Source of the DNA: Methanoregula sp.
GTDB taxonomy: Archaea; Halobacteriota; Methanomicrobia; Methanomicrobiales; Methanospirillaceae
DNA length: 20,798 nucleotides
Assembly: GCA_028705545.1 (NCBI GenBank)
Contig: JAQWDG010000012.1
Span: 1-20,798, forward strand
Reading direction: 5' to 3'
Under the pieces are notes generated by a model. The model saw nothing but the letters and a program-made list of their open reading frames with translations, was not told the origin of the DNA and did no database searches. Shown here in pieces: positions 1-9,794 of the stretch. Position numbers and translations under genes: made by a program. Position 1 is the first letter of the stretch; every line of letters starts with the position of its first letter.

Positions 1-3000
1 ATCGCTTACGCAGGCCGGGAACGGTACGACGAGGCCATCCATGCATTCGAGCACTCGCTCGAACTCGAGCCGGCAAATCCCCTCACCCTCCATTACCTGG
101 GAATTTCCCTGCTCCAGCGCGAGCGGTATGACGACGCCATCAGGGCATTCCTCGAAACCCTCGAACACGACAAATCCAATGCTGCTACGTATTACTATCT
201 CGGGATCTCGTACGTCCACGCCGGGAAATACGAGGACGCCCTTGCGGTCCTTGCCACTGCGGTCTCGATGAATGCGGCGCTTGCCGATGCGTACACCTAC
301 CAGGGCATTGCTCTTGCCCGGCTCAACCGGCACGAAGAAGCGGTTGCAGCCCTCAACCGCAGCCTTGCCGCCAATCCTTCGCAGATGGAGGCCCTCATCT
401 GCCGCGGCTCTTCCCTCATGGTGCTCCAGCGGTACGGGGAAGCGGCCGAGACCTTCGACCGGATCCTCTCGCTCAACCCGAACCTCGTGGATATCTGGAT
501 GCAGAAAGGGACTGCGCTGGACAGACTCGCAAAAAAGCAGGACGCCCTTGCCGCGTATACCAAAGTGCTTGAGATCAACCCGGAGAACCCCGAGGCGTGG
601 ATCAAAAAAGGCGTCATCCTTTCAGATCTCGGGAAGATCGCCGATGCGGTTACGGCATTCAACAAGGCCCTTGATATCAACCCCGCCCTTGGCGACATCT
701 GGATGCGCAAAGGGGACGCCCTCAACACCCTGGGGAGGAGTGAAGAAGCTGCCCATGCCTATGCCCAGTCGCTCAAGCTCAATCCGGAGCAGGAGCGCGG
801 CTGGATCAAGGAGGGCCGGACGCTGTACGATCTCGGGAAGTACGAGGATGCAATCGAAGCGTTCGACAACGCGATTACCATAAACCAGCGCAGTACGGAA
901 GCGTTCCTGTACAAGGGGTTCGCCCTGGAGAAACTGAGCAGGATCGACGAAGCCATCCAGGTATTCGAGGTCCTCCTCGAGATCGACACCAAAAACAGCG
1001 AGGGCCATTACCACATGGGCCTCGCCCTTGCAAACTCCGGCCGGCAGAAAGAAGCGCTTTCCTCGTTTGAAGCGGCTATCCGGATCCGCGAGAACTTCGC
1101 TCCCGCATGGTACAACAAGGGAAAGATGCTTCTCGACCTCGGGAAGTACCAGGACGCACTTGCAGCGTTTGACAAGGCGCTCGAACTCGAACCTGCATAT
1201 ACCGAGGTATTCTACTACAAGGGATTTGCCCTCCAGAAGATCGGGAGGTACCAGGAGGCGGTCGAGGCATTCGAGAGAAATCTCGAAAAAGACATGAGCA
1301 ACTCCCCCGGCTATTACTTCAAGGGGATCGCACTTTCCAAACTGGGGCGCTACAAGGATGCTCTCGAAGCTTTTGACCGGGCGCTGGTCTATGACCCGGA
1401 AAACGCTCTCGTCTATTACCAGAAAGGCCGGGCCTTCGACGGTCTTGGCCGCCACCAGGAAGCCGTTGCAGCGTTTGAAAAGACGCTCTCCCTCAAGCCA
1501 AAATACAGCGAGGCGCGGATGCGCAAGGGCATCTCGCTGTACGAGCTCGGCAGGTATGCCGAGGCAATAACGGACTTCGAGCGGACTATTACCGAAAATC
1601 CCCACAACTTCCACGCATGGTACCAGAAAGGGCGGGCACTCTTCGACATGGGCCACTGCGACGAGGCGGTCGAAGCATACGATCATGCGCTGGAGCTCGA
1701 ATCGAACTACCCCGAGGCACTCTACCACAAGGGTGTCGCTCTGTACGACCTGGGCCACTATGAAGAGGCTATCGTCTCGTTCGACCAGGCACTCGAACAC
1801 GACCCGCACCTCGACCAGGCTATCTACCGCCGCGGCGCAGCGCTTTTAAAACTCGAACGCTACCCGGAGGCGGTCCAGGCATTCGACAAGACGCTTGCAG
1901 CCCTCCCCAGGTATGCTCCGGCCCATCACCTTAAAGGAGTCGCCCTTACCGCCCAGGGACTGTTCCAGGATTCCATCGATGCGTTCGACCGGGCCCTCGA
2001 ATGCGATCCTACAAGTGCGGAATCGGCCCTGAATAAAGCGATCTCCCTTCACAGCCTGGGCCAGGAAGAAGACGCACTGGCTGCGGTCGGGAAGGCCATC
2101 GGGATCAAGGAGAACTTTGCAGATGCCTGGCGGTACAAGGGACTTATCCTCTTCCGTATGGGTAAATTCCCGGAAACTGCCGAAGCCATCGATAAGGCAC
2201 TCGGATACGACCCCGGCAACGCCCGCCTTTATTACCTGAAAGGCCGGGCGTTCGAAGCACTCAAACGCTACAATGAGGCAATCCTCGCCTACGATATGGC
2301 GCTTTCCACGCAGTCTGCGTGCACGGAAGCCCGGATGCACAAGGGCACCGCCCTTTTCGCACTCAAAAAATACCGCGATGCGATACGGGAAGTAAAGAAG
2401 GTCATAAAAGGCCACCCGGACAATGCCGAAGCCTGGTTCCAGGAAGGCCGGGCCCTCTTCGAGCTGGGCAGTTACGCCGAGGCGCTCGATGCGTGCAGCC
2501 ATGCACTCAAGCTCCGGGACACGTATGCGGAGGCGTACCAGTACAAGGGACTGGCCCTGTACGAGCTCGGGCGTCACGACGAGGCTATCGATGCATTCGA
2601 CCGGGCCCTCCGGCTCGACGAGCATCTCGACCGGGCGCAGTTCTACCGCGGGGCAGCATTCCTGAAACTCGAACGCTACGATGAGGCCATCGAGGCCTTC
2701 AACAAGGCGATCTCCCTTAAACCGGAATCCGCATCTGCCTACCACCTCAAGGGGGTTGCGCTTACGGCACAGGCAAAGTACCAGGAATCGATCGAGGCGT
2801 TTGAGAAAGCCCTCGAATACGATCCGACGCGTGCCGAATCTGCCTTTAACAAGGCAATCTCGCTGCATAACCTCAAAAAAGACGCCGAGGCCGTTCAGGC
2901 CGCCGACCAGGCCCTCGGGATCCGGCCGGATTTTGCCGAGGCGTGGTATTACAAGGGGGTCGCACTCTCCGCACTGAAACGCTACGACGAGTCCGTGACC

Positions 3001-6000
3001 GCATTTGGCCGCTCGCTCGAATTCGATGCGACAAACGCCCACGCCTACTTCGAGATGGGACTCGACCAGATCGAACTCTCGCGCTATGACGATGCCGTTG
3101 TTTCATTCGACCACGTCCTTGCCCAGCTTGCCGATTACCCCCCCGCATACTATAACAAGGGGCGGGCGCTCTCCCTGACGGGAAAGAACGAGGAGGCAAT
3201 TGCTGCATTCGACCAGGCACTGGCTATTACGCCAAACGACGTCCAGGTGCTCCCGGCAAAGGCACGGGCTCTTGCCTCGCTGAAACGCTTCAAGGAGGCC
3301 GCGGCTGCATTCGAGGCAGCCTGTAAGGCAGATCCAAAGAATGCGGATAATTTCTACCAGCTCGGCCTTGCATACGTTGAGCTCACAAAAGACGAAAAAG
3401 CCCTTGCCGCATTTGCAAAGACCGTAAAACTCGCACCGGAAAACACCGATGCGCTGGAACAGGCGGGCCTTACCCTTGCCCGGCTGGAGAAGTATGAAGA
3501 CGCTATCGGGATCTTCGACCAGTGTATTGCCAAGGGAAAAGAGACGGCACGGATCTGGTACGAGAAAGGTTGCGCATTCTTCGCCCTAAAAAAATACGAA
3601 GATGCAATTGCTGCCCTGGACCATGCGGTCGGGCTTGACGGGAGCCATATCGGTGCGCTGGTCAAAAAGGGCCAGGCGCTGTACGAGCTCGGCAAATACG
3701 ATGATGCAGTCGGCCTCTTCGACCGGGTGACCGCGCTCGATCCGGAAAACGCCATCGCGCATTTCACCAGGGGGTCTGCATTAACCAGACTCTCCCGTTT
3801 CGAAGATGCTATCATTGCGCTCGACCGGGCGCTCGAATACGATGGCAACAACGCCCGGAGCTATGCATGCAAGGGCTATTCCCTCTACCGGCTCGGGCGG
3901 TTCAAGGAAGCAGCAGAATCCTTTGCCAAGGCACAAAAGAGGCAGGGAAAAGATCCGTTCACCCTCCTCTACCGGGGCAAGTCCCTCCTGCACAACGAGG
4001 CCTGGGAGGAAGCCGTTGCAATATTCGACAAGCTGATCGCGCTTGACGGCAGGAATGCTACTGCCTGGTACTACAAAGGGCTTGCAAATACCCGGCTGGG
4101 ACTGCACAACGAAGCGCTGGAATCGTTTGACCAGGCGCTGGCAGCCGATGAAGTATGCGCCGTGGCATGGTACCAGAAAGGGCTCGTGCTCTTTGACCAG
4201 GAGCGTTACAGCGATGCCCTGCCGGCCTTCGAACGGGCGCTGGAGATCAAACCCGATGTGCAGGACTATGCGTTCAGGAAGGCGCTCTCCCTCTTCATGC
4301 TGGGCCAGTTTGCCGACGCTGTCGTCTTTTTCGACCAGGCACTTGCCCACGGCCCGGCAACGTCCGCAATCCTGTATTACCGCGGGCGTTCGCTCATGGA
4401 GATCCAGAAGTACCCCGAGGCGCTAGAAACGCTCAATTCCGCCATAGCGCTCGATCCGGAGAACTCCTTTATCTGGCTTGCAAAAGGCGAGGCGCTCTTC
4501 CACCAGAATGACGGTACAGCGGCAGTCGCCGCGTTCGACCAGGCGCTTGCCCTCGACCCGAAATCGGTCGAAGCGGCATTCTACAAGGGCGAGTCCCTCG
4601 CGCTTACCGCAAGCGACGAGGACGCAGTCCGCGCTTACGATATAGTGCTCGAACTTGACCCAACCTACCCCGATGCGGCCTACAAAAAAGGGCTCGCCCT
4701 GTACCGGTTGAAAAAGTATACCGAGGCCGTTGCGGCTTTCGATCAGGCAATCCAGTACGTGCCGGACCATGCCCGCGCCCATTACCAGCGGGGGCTTGCC
4801 CTCTCGGCGCTCGGCAGATACGAGAAGGCAATCCGGTCCTTTAAAAAAGCGCTCGAACACGATCCCTCCCTGCAGGACGCGCTGTTCCAGTCGGGGCTCG
4901 CATACGCGAACATGAGCAGGTACGTGCAGGCGCTTTCCGCGTTCGATAAACTGCTGGAAGTCAGCCCGCAGAACGCGGGGGCGTTGTTCAACAAGGGTCG
5001 CATGCTCGCAAAGCTGCAGCGGGCCGACGAGGCACTTACCGTACTGGATGCGTCGCTCGATCTTGAGAACAATGTTTCTGATGTCTGGGTCCTCAAGGGG
5101 AACGTGCTTCTCGATCTCGAACGACAGGAAGAGGCTCTTGCGGCATTCGACCGGGCCCTCGCTCTTACTCCTGACGATACCAATGCATGGTACCGCAGGG
5201 GCCTCGCGCTTGCCGGACTCCACCGGTACAGCGAAGCGCTGCAGTGCTTCGACCATGTCCTTTCAAGCGATCCGGAGTGCGCTCCCGCCCTTTTCAAAAA
5301 AGGCAGTGCCCACTTATCCAGCGGCGACCTGAAATCTGCCACTGATGCGCTCACGAAAGCCCTGGAACTCAGGCCCGATAATGCCAACGGCTGGTACGAC
5401 AAAGCTGTAGCGCTTGCCGGGCTTGGCAGGTACGAGGAAGCCATCCCCTCTTTTGACCGGGCGCTCAAACTCAACCCGAAATACGCAAGCGCCTACTTCG
5501 ACAAGGGGAACGCACTCGCAAAACTCGGGCGTGACAAGCAGGCCATCGAATCCTTCGAGATGGCCTCGGCAGTCGACCCGGACTTCTCCGCAGCGTATTA
5601 CGAGAAAGGCCTCGCCTTCCTCCGGCTTTCAAAGAACAAGGATGCGATAGCGGCCTTCGATGCAGCAATAGCGATCGATACTTCCCGGGCACCGGTCTTC
5701 CTCAACAAGGGCCGGGCGCTCACGAACCTCAGGAAATATGCCGATGCGGTCAACGCCTTCGATACCGCCATCAGGCTGGACCCCAAAGGATACGAAGCCT
5801 GGTTTGCCAAGGGCAGTGCGCTCGCCCGTCTCGAACAGTACGACGATGCTGTTGCCGCATTCGACCAGGCTCTTGCAATCGATGCCGGCCAGTATGCCGC
5901 CCACTATGAAAAAGGCGTTGCGCTGGCACGCCTCGGCAGGTTCGGGGAGGCCATCGATGCGTTCTCGCTGGCGCTCGAACGGGACGAGAAGAGACCGGAG

Positions 6001-9000
6001 TCCCACTACGAGAAGGGAAGGGCCCTCCTGGAACTCGGGGAGAGCGGGAAGGCAGTAGAGGAGTTCAGCCGGGTTCTCGAACTCGACGGGACATTCGCGG
6101 ATGCTGCGTATTATCTCGGTATCTCGCTCGAACGTCTCGGGAAGTACACCGATGCAATCACGGCCTTCGACCATATGATAGCAAAAAAGCAGGACCATTT
6201 CGACGCATGGTTCCACCGGGGCCTCGCTTCGGTCAGGCTTAAAAAGGACGACGAGGCCATCCAGGCCTTCGAGAAGGCCCGACAGATCGAACCCCACGAT
6301 ATCGACCTGCTCTTTTCCGAAGGCGAAGCATATTACCGGCTGGACCAGTACGAAGAGGCAGTCCGCCTCTTCGATATTGCCCTCGGAAAAGAGCCCGGCA
6401 ATGGCGAGATCCTGTTTGCCAAAGGAAAGGCGCTTGCGAGCCTGAACCGGCACGAAGAGGCGCAGGATGTCCTGCGGATGGCCTTTACCCAGCTCTCGGA
6501 CAACTACGAACCGGCATACCTCCGGGCCCGGTCGCTGGTTGCACTCGACCGGTTTGAGGATGCAGACATGGCCTTCGATGCAGCGCTCGCCCTCAACCCG
6601 AACGACTCCGAAATCTGGGCCGGCAAAGGCGCAGCCCTCCTGCACACCGGTCACTACGATGCGGCGATCAATGCGTACGATCACCTGATTGCCTTAAAAC
6701 CGGACGATCCCACCGGCCCGATGGAAAAGGGGAGGGCGCTTGCCGCAGTAAAGAAGTATACCGACGCAATCGCATCGTTCGACCGGGTCCTCGAACTTGT
6801 ACCGTCCGATCCCGATGCATCGCTCGAACGGGCACGGGCGCTCTATTCCCTTAAGCGCTACGACGAGGCCCTTGCAGCACTTGAAATTACCCTGTCGGCC
6901 AACCCGAAGGAGACGGAAGCACTCTATTTCCGGGCAGCATCCCTCTTTGCACTCGGGCGGGATACCGAGGCTGCTGAAGCGTACGAACGGCTTCTGGTGT
7001 ACCTGCCGGACGATGCTGATGCATGGTATGAACAGGGAAGCGTGCTTTTCCGGCTCAGGCATTATGACGACGCCATCGCTGCTTTCAACCACACGCTGGA
7101 TATCAGCCCCCGACACTTCGAGGCAGAATTCCAGAAAGCCCGGGCCCTGGACCAGCTGGAGCGCTACAACGAGGCGATCGGCACGTACAACGAGGCACTG
7201 GCGATACGTCCGGGAGATGCAAAAACCCTTTACTACAAGGGCGTTGCGCTCGCCCGGACTGGATCCGCCGAAGATGCAGTCAAAGCCTTCGACGCAGCGC
7301 TCGAAAGCGACCCGGTCTTTGCCGATGCGCTCTTCGAAAAAGGAAAGGCCCTCTCCGCCATCGGGATGTTCCGCGAGGCGGTAAAAACCTTCGACAAGAC
7401 CCTCCTCCTCAGCAAGAACTATGCGGGAGTATATTTCCACAAGGGGAAGGCCCTCGCAGAGCTTGGCAGGCATGACGATGCAATCATTGCATTCGACAAG
7501 GAGATCGATCTCGATCCGGCCAACACCGAGGCTTTCTACAACAAGGGTCTTTCCCTGGCGGCAACGGGACGGCTCGATAACGCCATCGAGGCATTTGACC
7601 GCGTGATCCAGCAGGCTCCGGACTCGGTCCCGGTCTGGCTCCACCGGGGCATGGTCCTGTACGATCTCGGGAAGTATTCCGATGCTCTCGAATCCTATGA
7701 AAAGACCCTGGAGATCGATCCGTCCAATGCCGAGGCCTGGTACCTCCGGGGCCGGGCGCTCCTTGCCCTCAAAAAGTATGATGAAGCGGTAGGGGCGTTT
7801 GACAAGGCGCTTGACTCCGATGCGGAAGCAACCGACGCTTACTACTACAAGGGGCGAGCCCTCTTCGAACTGGGGCAGTACGACGAGGCAGTCCTTGCCT
7901 ATGACAGTGTAATCCGCCGCAAACCACGGCACGACGATGCATTATACCACAAGGGCCTTGCCCTGCTCAGGCTCTCCCGCGCCGACGATGCGATACCGGC
8001 ATTCGATCTCGCCTTAAAGCTCCGGCCGAACTTTGCCTATCTCTGGACCGGGAAAGGCATGGCCCTTGCCGTCCTCGACCGGCACAAGGATGCGATTGCC
8101 TGCTTCACAAAGGCCATTGCCCTTGACAAGAAAGATGCCGGTACCTACTACGAGTACGGCAGATCCCTCTCGGCACTGGGCAGGTACCAGGAAGCGATCA
8201 AGAACTTCGATGCCGCACTGGTCCAGCGTCCGAAATGCGCACCGGCGTTTTACGCCAAGGGCCGGGCCCTCTGCGGGATTGCGATGTACCCGGAAGCGAT
8301 CACCGCCTTCGACCGGGCGCTTGCCGAGAAAGGAGACTTTGCGGAAGCCTGGCTTCACAAGGGGATAGCAGAAGCAAACCTCGACCGGTACGACGAGGCA
8401 GTGGACTGCTACAACCATGCACTCTCCATCAGCCCGTCCTATGCACCGGCGCTCCTCAACCTCGGACGGTCCCTCATCCACCTTGAACGCATTGATGAGG
8501 CAATCGATGCTCTCGACAAGGTAACTGCCCTCCTGCCGGAGTCTGCCGAAGCGTATTATTACCGCGGACTCGCGCACTTCAAACGCAACCACGACGAAGA
8601 AGCGCTCGATGCATTCAACCATGCCATCAGTATCAACCGGCAGTACGCAGAGGCGCATTACTACAAGGGAGTCACGCTCGGCCGGTGCAGGAAATACGAG
8701 GAAGCGATAGCGTCTCTTGACGCTGCCCTGAGGATAAAGAGCGATTACCCGGATGCATTCTACGAGAAAGGGGCCGCATACCTGCACCTTGAAAAATACA
8801 AGGATGCAATCGCTGCCTTCGACCAGGCACTGACGGCAAATCCCGGGTATGCCGGCGCAATCTACCAGAAAGGGCGGGCGTACCTTGCGCTCCACAACCC
8901 GGACGGAGCGATCCGTGCATTTGACCGGGCACTGGAGCTCGATCCCTCCTGCTACCAGGCGCACTACTGGAAGGCCCGGACGCTCTACGAGGAAGGGAGC

Positions 9001-9753
9001 TTCGATGCCGCAATCACCGAGTACGACCGGGCGATTGCCATCCAGCCCGGCAGGGCCGTAGTCTATCGCGAACGGGGTCTTGCCTATGCGGCCATCGAAC
9101 AGTACCGCGATGCGATACGGTCCTACGACCGGGCACTGGAGCTCGATCCTGCCAATGCCGAGACCTTCGCCCACAAGGGCGCGTCGCTTGCCGAACTGGG
9201 ACTGTTCCGCGACGCCCTGGAAGCATTCGACAAGGCGCTCGAACAGGACCCCGGGCTTGCCGTTGCATGGTTCGGGAAAGGAAACGCCCTCTACGATATC
9301 GGGAAGTTTGCCGAGGCCCGTGACGCTTATGACAACGGTCTCAGGATCGACCCGGAGAATGCAGTCGGGTGGACCCGGAGAGGCATGAGCATTGCCGGCC
9401 TGCAGGACGAGCGGGGCGCCATCGAGTCCTATGACCGGGCGCTCGCCATCGACCCCTCGTTCTCGATCGCCTACTTTACTAAGGGCAGCGCTTTAGAGGC
9501 GCTCGGGCAGTATGCGGAAGCCGCCGAGTCCTACCAGGCAATGATCTCGCTCCAGCCCGAATTTGTCGATGCCTGGATCCACCAGGGCCGGGCCCTCCAT
9601 GAGCTGGAGAAATACCAGGATGCACTCACCTCGTTCAAGCGGGCCATCGAGATCGATCCCTCTCGAAAAGAGGTCTGGAACGATATCGGTGCAACGCTCG
9701 AAAAACTCGGCAAGCAGGAAGAAGCAAAGATCTGTTACGAGAAAGCACAGTAA
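1..9753 (+). CDS. Giant tetratricopeptide-repeat protein (5' end outside the window)
   Basis: The frame is open from base 1, which falls inside a repeat (residue 9 of the unit), to a TAA stop at 9751-9753. That gives 3250 visible residues, roughly 350 kDa. An ATG at 268 exists, but TPR sequence continues upstream of it in the same frame, so it is not the true start. The whole product consists of TPR units of the form A-W-Y-x-K-G-x-A-L-x-x-L-G-R-Y-x-E-A-I-x (helix A and turn), followed by A-F-D-x-A-L-x-L-D-P (helix B). The lysine/leucine before the conserved Gly falls at nt 97 + 102n for n = 0 to 94, tested at several points along the gene: 95 units with no indel. The last unit stops after helix B. 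I see no catalytic domain, signal peptide, membrane segment or linker in the visible part. TPR arrays are protein-binding superhelices; a scaffold or adhesion-like role is only inference. The N-terminus, which could reveal localisation, is missing. Confidence 0.96.
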   Translation: MAYAGRERYDEAIHAFEHSLELEPANPLTLHYLGISLLQRERYDDAIRAFLETLEHDKSNAATYYYLGISYVHAGKYEDALAVLATAVSMNAALADAYTYQGIALARLNRHEEAVAALNRSLAANPSQMEALICRGSSLMVLQRYGEAAETFDRILSLNPNLVDIWMQKGTALDRLAKKQDALAAYTKVLEINPENPEAWIKKGVILSDLGKIADAVTAFNKALDINPALGDIWMRKGDALNTLGRSEEAAHAYAQSLKLNPEQERGWIKEGRTLYDLGKYEDAIEAFDNAITINQRSTEAFLYKGFALEKLSRIDEAIQVFEVLLEIDTKNSEGHYHMGLALANSGRQKEALSSFEAAIRIRENFAPAWYNKGKMLLDLGKYQDALAAFDKALELEPAYTEVFYYKGFALQKIGRYQEAVEAFERNLEKDMSNSPGYYFKGIALSKLGRYKDALEAFDRALVYDPENALVYYQKGRAFDGLGRHQEAVAAFEKTLSLKPKYSEARMRKGISLYELGRYAEAITDFERTITENPHNFHAWYQKGRALFDMGHCDEAVEAYDHALELESNYPEALYHKGVALYDLGHYEEAIVSFDQALEHDPHLDQAIYRRGAALLKLERYPEAVQAFDKTLAALPRYAPAHHLKGVALTAQGLFQDSIDAFDRALECDPTSAESALNKAISLHSLGQEEDALAAVGKAIGIKENFADAWRYKGLILFRMGKFPETAEAIDKALGYDPGNARLYYLKGRAFEALKRYNEAILAYDMALSTQSACTEARMHKGTALFALKKYRDAIREVKKVIKGHPDNAEAWFQEGRALFELGSYAEALDACSHALKLRDTYAEAYQYKGLALYELGRHDEAIDAFDRALRLDEHLDRAQFYRGAAFLKLERYDEAIEAFNKAISLKPESASAYHLKGVALTAQAKYQESIEAFEKALEYDPTRAESAFNKAISLHNLKKDAEAVQAADQALGIRPDFAEAWYYKGVALSALKRYDESVTAFGRSLEFDATNAHAYFEMGLDQIELSRYDDAVVSFDHVLAQLADYPPAYYNKGRALSLTGKNEEAIAAFDQALAITPNDVQVLPAKARALASLKRFKEAAAAFEAACKADPKNADNFYQLGLAYVELTKDEKALAAFAKTVKLAPENTDALEQAGLTLARLEKYEDAIGIFDQCIAKGKETARIWYEKGCAFFALKKYEDAIAALDHAVGLDGSHIGALVKKGQALYELGKYDDAVGLFDRVTALDPENAIAHFTRGSALTRLSRFEDAIIALDRALEYDGNNARSYACKGYSLYRLGRFKEAAESFAKAQKRQGKDPFTLLYRGKSLLHNEAWEEAVAIFDKLIALDGRNATAWYYKGLANTRLGLHNEALESFDQALAADEVCAVAWYQKGLVLFDQERYSDALPAFERALEIKPDVQDYAFRKALSLFMLGQFADAVVFFDQALAHGPATSAILYYRGRSLMEIQKYPEALETLNSAIALDPENSFIWLAKGEALFHQNDGTAAVAAFDQALALDPKSVEAAFYKGESLALTASDEDAVRAYDIVLELDPTYPDAAYKKGLALYRLKKYTEAVAAFDQAIQYVPDHARAHYQRGLALSALGRYEKAIRSFKKALEHDPSLQDALFQSGLAYANMSRYVQALSAFDKLLEVSPQNAGALFNKGRMLAKLQRADEALTVLDASLDLENNVSDVWVLKGNVLLDLERQEEALAAFDRALALTPDDTNAWYRRGLALAGLHRYSEALQCFDHVLSSDPECAPALFKKGSAHLSSGDLKSATDALTKALELRPDNANGWYDKAVALAGLGRYEEAIPSFDRALKLNPKYASAYFDKGNALAKLGRDKQAIESFEMASAVDPDFSAAYYEKGLAFLRLSKNKDAIAAFDAAIAIDTSRAPVFLNKGRALTNLRKYADAVNAFDTAIRLDPKGYEAWFAKGSALARLEQYDDAVAAFDQALAIDAGQYAAHYEKGVALARLGRFGEAIDAFSLALERDEKRPESHYEKGRALLELGESGKAVEEFSRVLELDGTFADAAYYLGISLERLGKYTDAITAFDHMIAKKQDHFDAWFHRGLASVRLKKDDEAIQAFEKARQIEPHDIDLLFSEGEAYYRLDQYEEAVRLFDIALGKEPGNGEILFAKGKALASLNRHEEAQDVLRMAFTQLSDNYEPAYLRARSLVALDRFEDADMAFDAALALNPNDSEIWAGKGAALLHTGHYDAAINAYDHLIALKPDDPTGPMEKGRALAAVKKYTDAIASFDRVLELVPSDPDASLERARALYSLKRYDEALAALEITLSANPKETEALYFRAASLFALGRDTEAAEAYERLLVYLPDDADAWYEQGSVLFRLRHYDDAIAAFNHTLDISPRHFEAEFQKARALDQLERYNEAIGTYNEALAIRPGDAKTLYYKGVALARTGSAEDAVKAFDAALESDPVFADALFEKGKALSAIGMFREAVKTFDKTLLLSKNYAGVYFHKGKALAELGRHDDAIIAFDKEIDLDPANTEAFYNKGLSLAATGRLDNAIEAFDRVIQQAPDSVPVWLHRGMVLYDLGKYSDALESYEKTLEIDPSNAEAWYLRGRALLALKKYDEAVGAFDKALDSDAEATDAYYYKGRALFELGQYDEAVLAYDSVIRRKPRHDDALYHKGLALLRLSRADDAIPAFDLALKLRPNFAYLWTGKGMALAVLDRHKDAIACFTKAIALDKKDAGTYYEYGRSLSALGRYQEAIKNFDAALVQRPKCAPAFYAKGRALCGIAMYPEAITAFDRALAEKGDFAEAWLHKGIAEANLDRYDEAVDCYNHALSISPSYAPALLNLGRSLIHLERIDEAIDALDKVTALLPESAEAYYYRGLAHFKRNHDEEALDAFNHAISINRQYAEAHYYKGVTLGRCRKYEEAIASLDAALRIKSDYPDAFYEKGAAYLHLEKYKDAIAAFDQALTANPGYAGAIYQKGRAYLALHNPDGAIRAFDRALELDPSCYQAHYWKARTLYEEGSFDAAITEYDRAIAIQPGRAVVYRERGLAYAAIEQYRDAIRSYDRALELDPANAETFAHKGASLAELGLFRDALEAFDKALEQDPGLAVAWFGKGNALYDIGKFAEARDAYDNGLRIDPENAVGWTRRGMSIAGLQDERGAIESYDRALAIDPSFSIAYFTKGSALEALGQYAEAAESYQAMISLQPEFVDAWIHQGRALHELEKYQDALTSFKRAIEIDPSRKEVWNDIGATLEKLGKQEEAKICYEKAQ
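793..1422 (+). repeat. Possible three-TPR duplication inside the giant gene (306-bp offset)
   Basis: The units around nt 811, 913 and 1015 resemble those at 1117, 1219 and 1321. In the best pair, both units carry YKGFAL followed by K-x-x-R, and about 19 of 34 residues match. The other two pairs are only somewhat above the background similarity shared by all units, so this smaller duplication is less certain than the eight-unit one. Confidence 0.4.
1321..2952 (+). repeat. Segmental duplication of eight TPRs inside the giant gene (816-bp offset)
   Basis: Two neighbouring blocks of eight TPR units resemble each other unit by unit at an offset of exactly 816 bp (8 x 102). The clearest pairs are the units around nt 1933 and 2749 (both with HLKGVALTAQ; 23 of 34 residues identical by eye), 2035 and 2851 (both with NKAISLH, where Ala replaces the nearly invariant Gly; 18 of 34), and 1831 and 2647 (RGAA-LKLERY; 18 of 34). 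Similarity is weaker towards the outer units, so the exact edges are uncertain. DNA identity is clearly lower than protein identity, so the duplication is old. Confidence 0.8.
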
Positions 9754-9775
9754 TTTTGGTTTTATTTTTTTTTTT
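9754..9775 (+). terminator. T-rich terminator after the giant TPR gene
   Basis: Directly after the TAA stop the + strand runs T4-GG-T4-A-T11. Long T tracts without a strong hairpin are the usual archaeal transcription termination signal. The convergent minus-strand gene ends at 9795, so this signal sits in a 41-bp gap between two converging genes. Confidence 0.65.
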
Positions 9776-9794
9776 AACGGGAAAATATTGGGGT

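Noticed and set aside
41..271. Short + strand ORF before the ATG at 268
   Set aside because: Out of frame with the TPR sequence that runs from base 1; Ser/Arg-rich composition typical of an out-of-frame shadow.
622..9174. Series of long minus-strand ORFs (up to about 410 codons) opposite the giant TPR gene
   Set aside because: They are periodic mirror images of the TPR repeat, in a fixed antisense frame kept open by the GC-rich codon use; no family resemblance, no start signals.
1..9753. 102-bp periodicity as a CRISPR or DNA satellite array
   Set aside because: The period is exactly 34 codons, DNA identity between units is low, and the protein pattern is conserved: it is coding TPR sequence.
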